This document shows, piece by piece, positions 6,083 through 6,435 of a stretch of 6,435 nt of DNA. This stretch comes from Rariglobus sp967755175 (lineage in GTDB: Bacteria; Verrucomicrobiota; Verrucomicrobiia; Opitutales; Opitutaceae): the NCBI GenBank assembly GCA_967755175.1, contig CBRAFO010000162.1, positions 1-6,435 on the forward strand, read 5' to 3'. Positions within the stretch are counted from its first letter, which is position 1, and each line of letters opens with the position of its first letter. The translations under genes were made by a program, and so were the position numbers. The notes under the pieces are model-generated. The model did no database searches. It was not told where the DNA came from and saw nothing but the letters and a program-made list of their open reading frames with translations.

Positions 6083-6435
6083 ACGCGGTGTTGATCAGGC
6101 ATACGCGATTAACGAAGACCGTGGCCGGGCTTTGTTACGGGCGGGCGGAGGTGGCGTTGGCCGACACGTTTGCCGAGGAGGCGCAGGCGGTGGTGGCGGC
6201 GTTGCCCTGGGCTCCGCGCGAGGTGTGGACGAGTCCGGCGGCACGGTGCCGAGCGTTGGCGGACGTGCTGGCGGCGGGCGCACCTGTGCGGGTGGACGCA
6301 CGGTTGCAGGAGCTGAACTTTGGAGCGTGGGAAGGGCGACGTTGGGAGACGTTTTACGGGCTGGAGAGTGAGGCGTGGGCGCTCGATCCGTGGACGCGGC
6401 GTCCGCCGGGCGGTGAAACGGCGGCGGAGATGTGG
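6079..6435 (+). CDS. cobC: Alpha-ribazole phosphatase CobC (histidine phosphatase family), 3' partial
   Basis: Dephosphorylates alpha-ribazole 5'-phosphate or adenosylcobalamin 5'-phosphate at the end of nucleotide-loop assembly. The first 119 residues are visible; the frame is still open at the last base, so perhaps 70-90 residues are missing. Starting at ATG 6079 it reads MNAVLIRHTRL, with the catalytic RHT box (Arg7, phospho-acceptor His8). It continues with CYGRAEVAL (19-27), TSPAARCRALA (51-61) with Arg56 as the likely second phosphate-binding arginine, RLQELNFGAWEG (75-86) with the acid Glu78, and the PPGGET motif (109-114). CYGR.E..LA and ELNFGAWEG are typical of CobC within this broad family. 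The second catalytic histidine would lie beyond the window. The start overlaps the cobS stop in an ATGA, and no Shine-Dalgarno site is seen. A general phosphoglycerate mutase-like phosphatase is the alternative, made unlikely by the context. Confidence 0.9.
   Translation, partial: MNAVLIRHTRLTKTVAGLCYGRAEVALADTFAEEAQAVVAALPWAPREVWTSPAARCRALADVLAAGAPVRVDARLQELNFGAWEGRRWETFYGLESEAWALDPWTRRPPGGETAAEMW

Overview
The window is a single-direction (+ strand), high-GC gene cluster for corrinoid uptake and the late steps of adenosylcobalamin (vitamin B12) synthesis. It holds eight genes: btuC (5' end cut off by the window), btuD, cobO, cobQ, cobU, cobT, cobS and cobC (3' end cut off). Every gene is recognisable from family motifs. 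I see no undescribed gene system. The most interesting material lies in the two longest gaps between genes.

Layout. Bases 1-1582 encode the permease and ATPase of a B12-type ABC importer. Bases 1579-2184 encode the corrinoid adenosyltransferase, and 2186-3661 encode cobyric acid synthase. Bases 3667-6435 encode nucleotide-loop assembly: CobU activates adenosylcobinamide (phosphate), CobT makes alpha-ribazole phosphate, CobS joins the two halves, and CobC removes a phosphate. Genes overlap by 4 bases (btuD/cobO, cobS/cobC) or are 1 to 54 bases apart, so one operon is likely. The window shows no promoter, terminator or cobalamin riboswitch; these would lie outside it.

Non-coding content. The 40-base btuC-btuD gap carries a REP-like palindrome with a GTAG head on the minus strand, flanked by two ATGA tetramers that bound a 15-codon mini-ORF. 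The 54-base cobT-cobS gap carries one A-rich 'GGCCGCAAA' repeat, and a related copy overlaps the first codons of cobS.

Organism. The sequence is a high-GC bacterium with very little Shine-Dalgarno signal. CobT, CobS and CobC carry wording I associate with the Bacteroidetes/PVC-type versions (for example KEMATFESAGVS in CobT and LIRHT in CobC). Together with the dispersed 'GGCCACAAAAGGCACA' type repeat and the REP, this makes a Verrucomicrobia (Opitutaceae-like) source my best guess. A Xanthomonadaceae-like gammaproteobacterium is the main alternative because GTAG-headed REPs are well known there. This assignment is inference only.

How the genes work together. BtuC and BtuD, with a binding protein not in the window, import corrinoid. 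CobO adenosylates it, CobQ amidates the ring to cobyric acid, and CobU, CobT, CobS and CobC finish the nucleotide loop. The aminopropanol-attachment genes (cbiB and threonine-phosphate decarboxylase), which should act between CobQ and CobU, are absent from this stretch.
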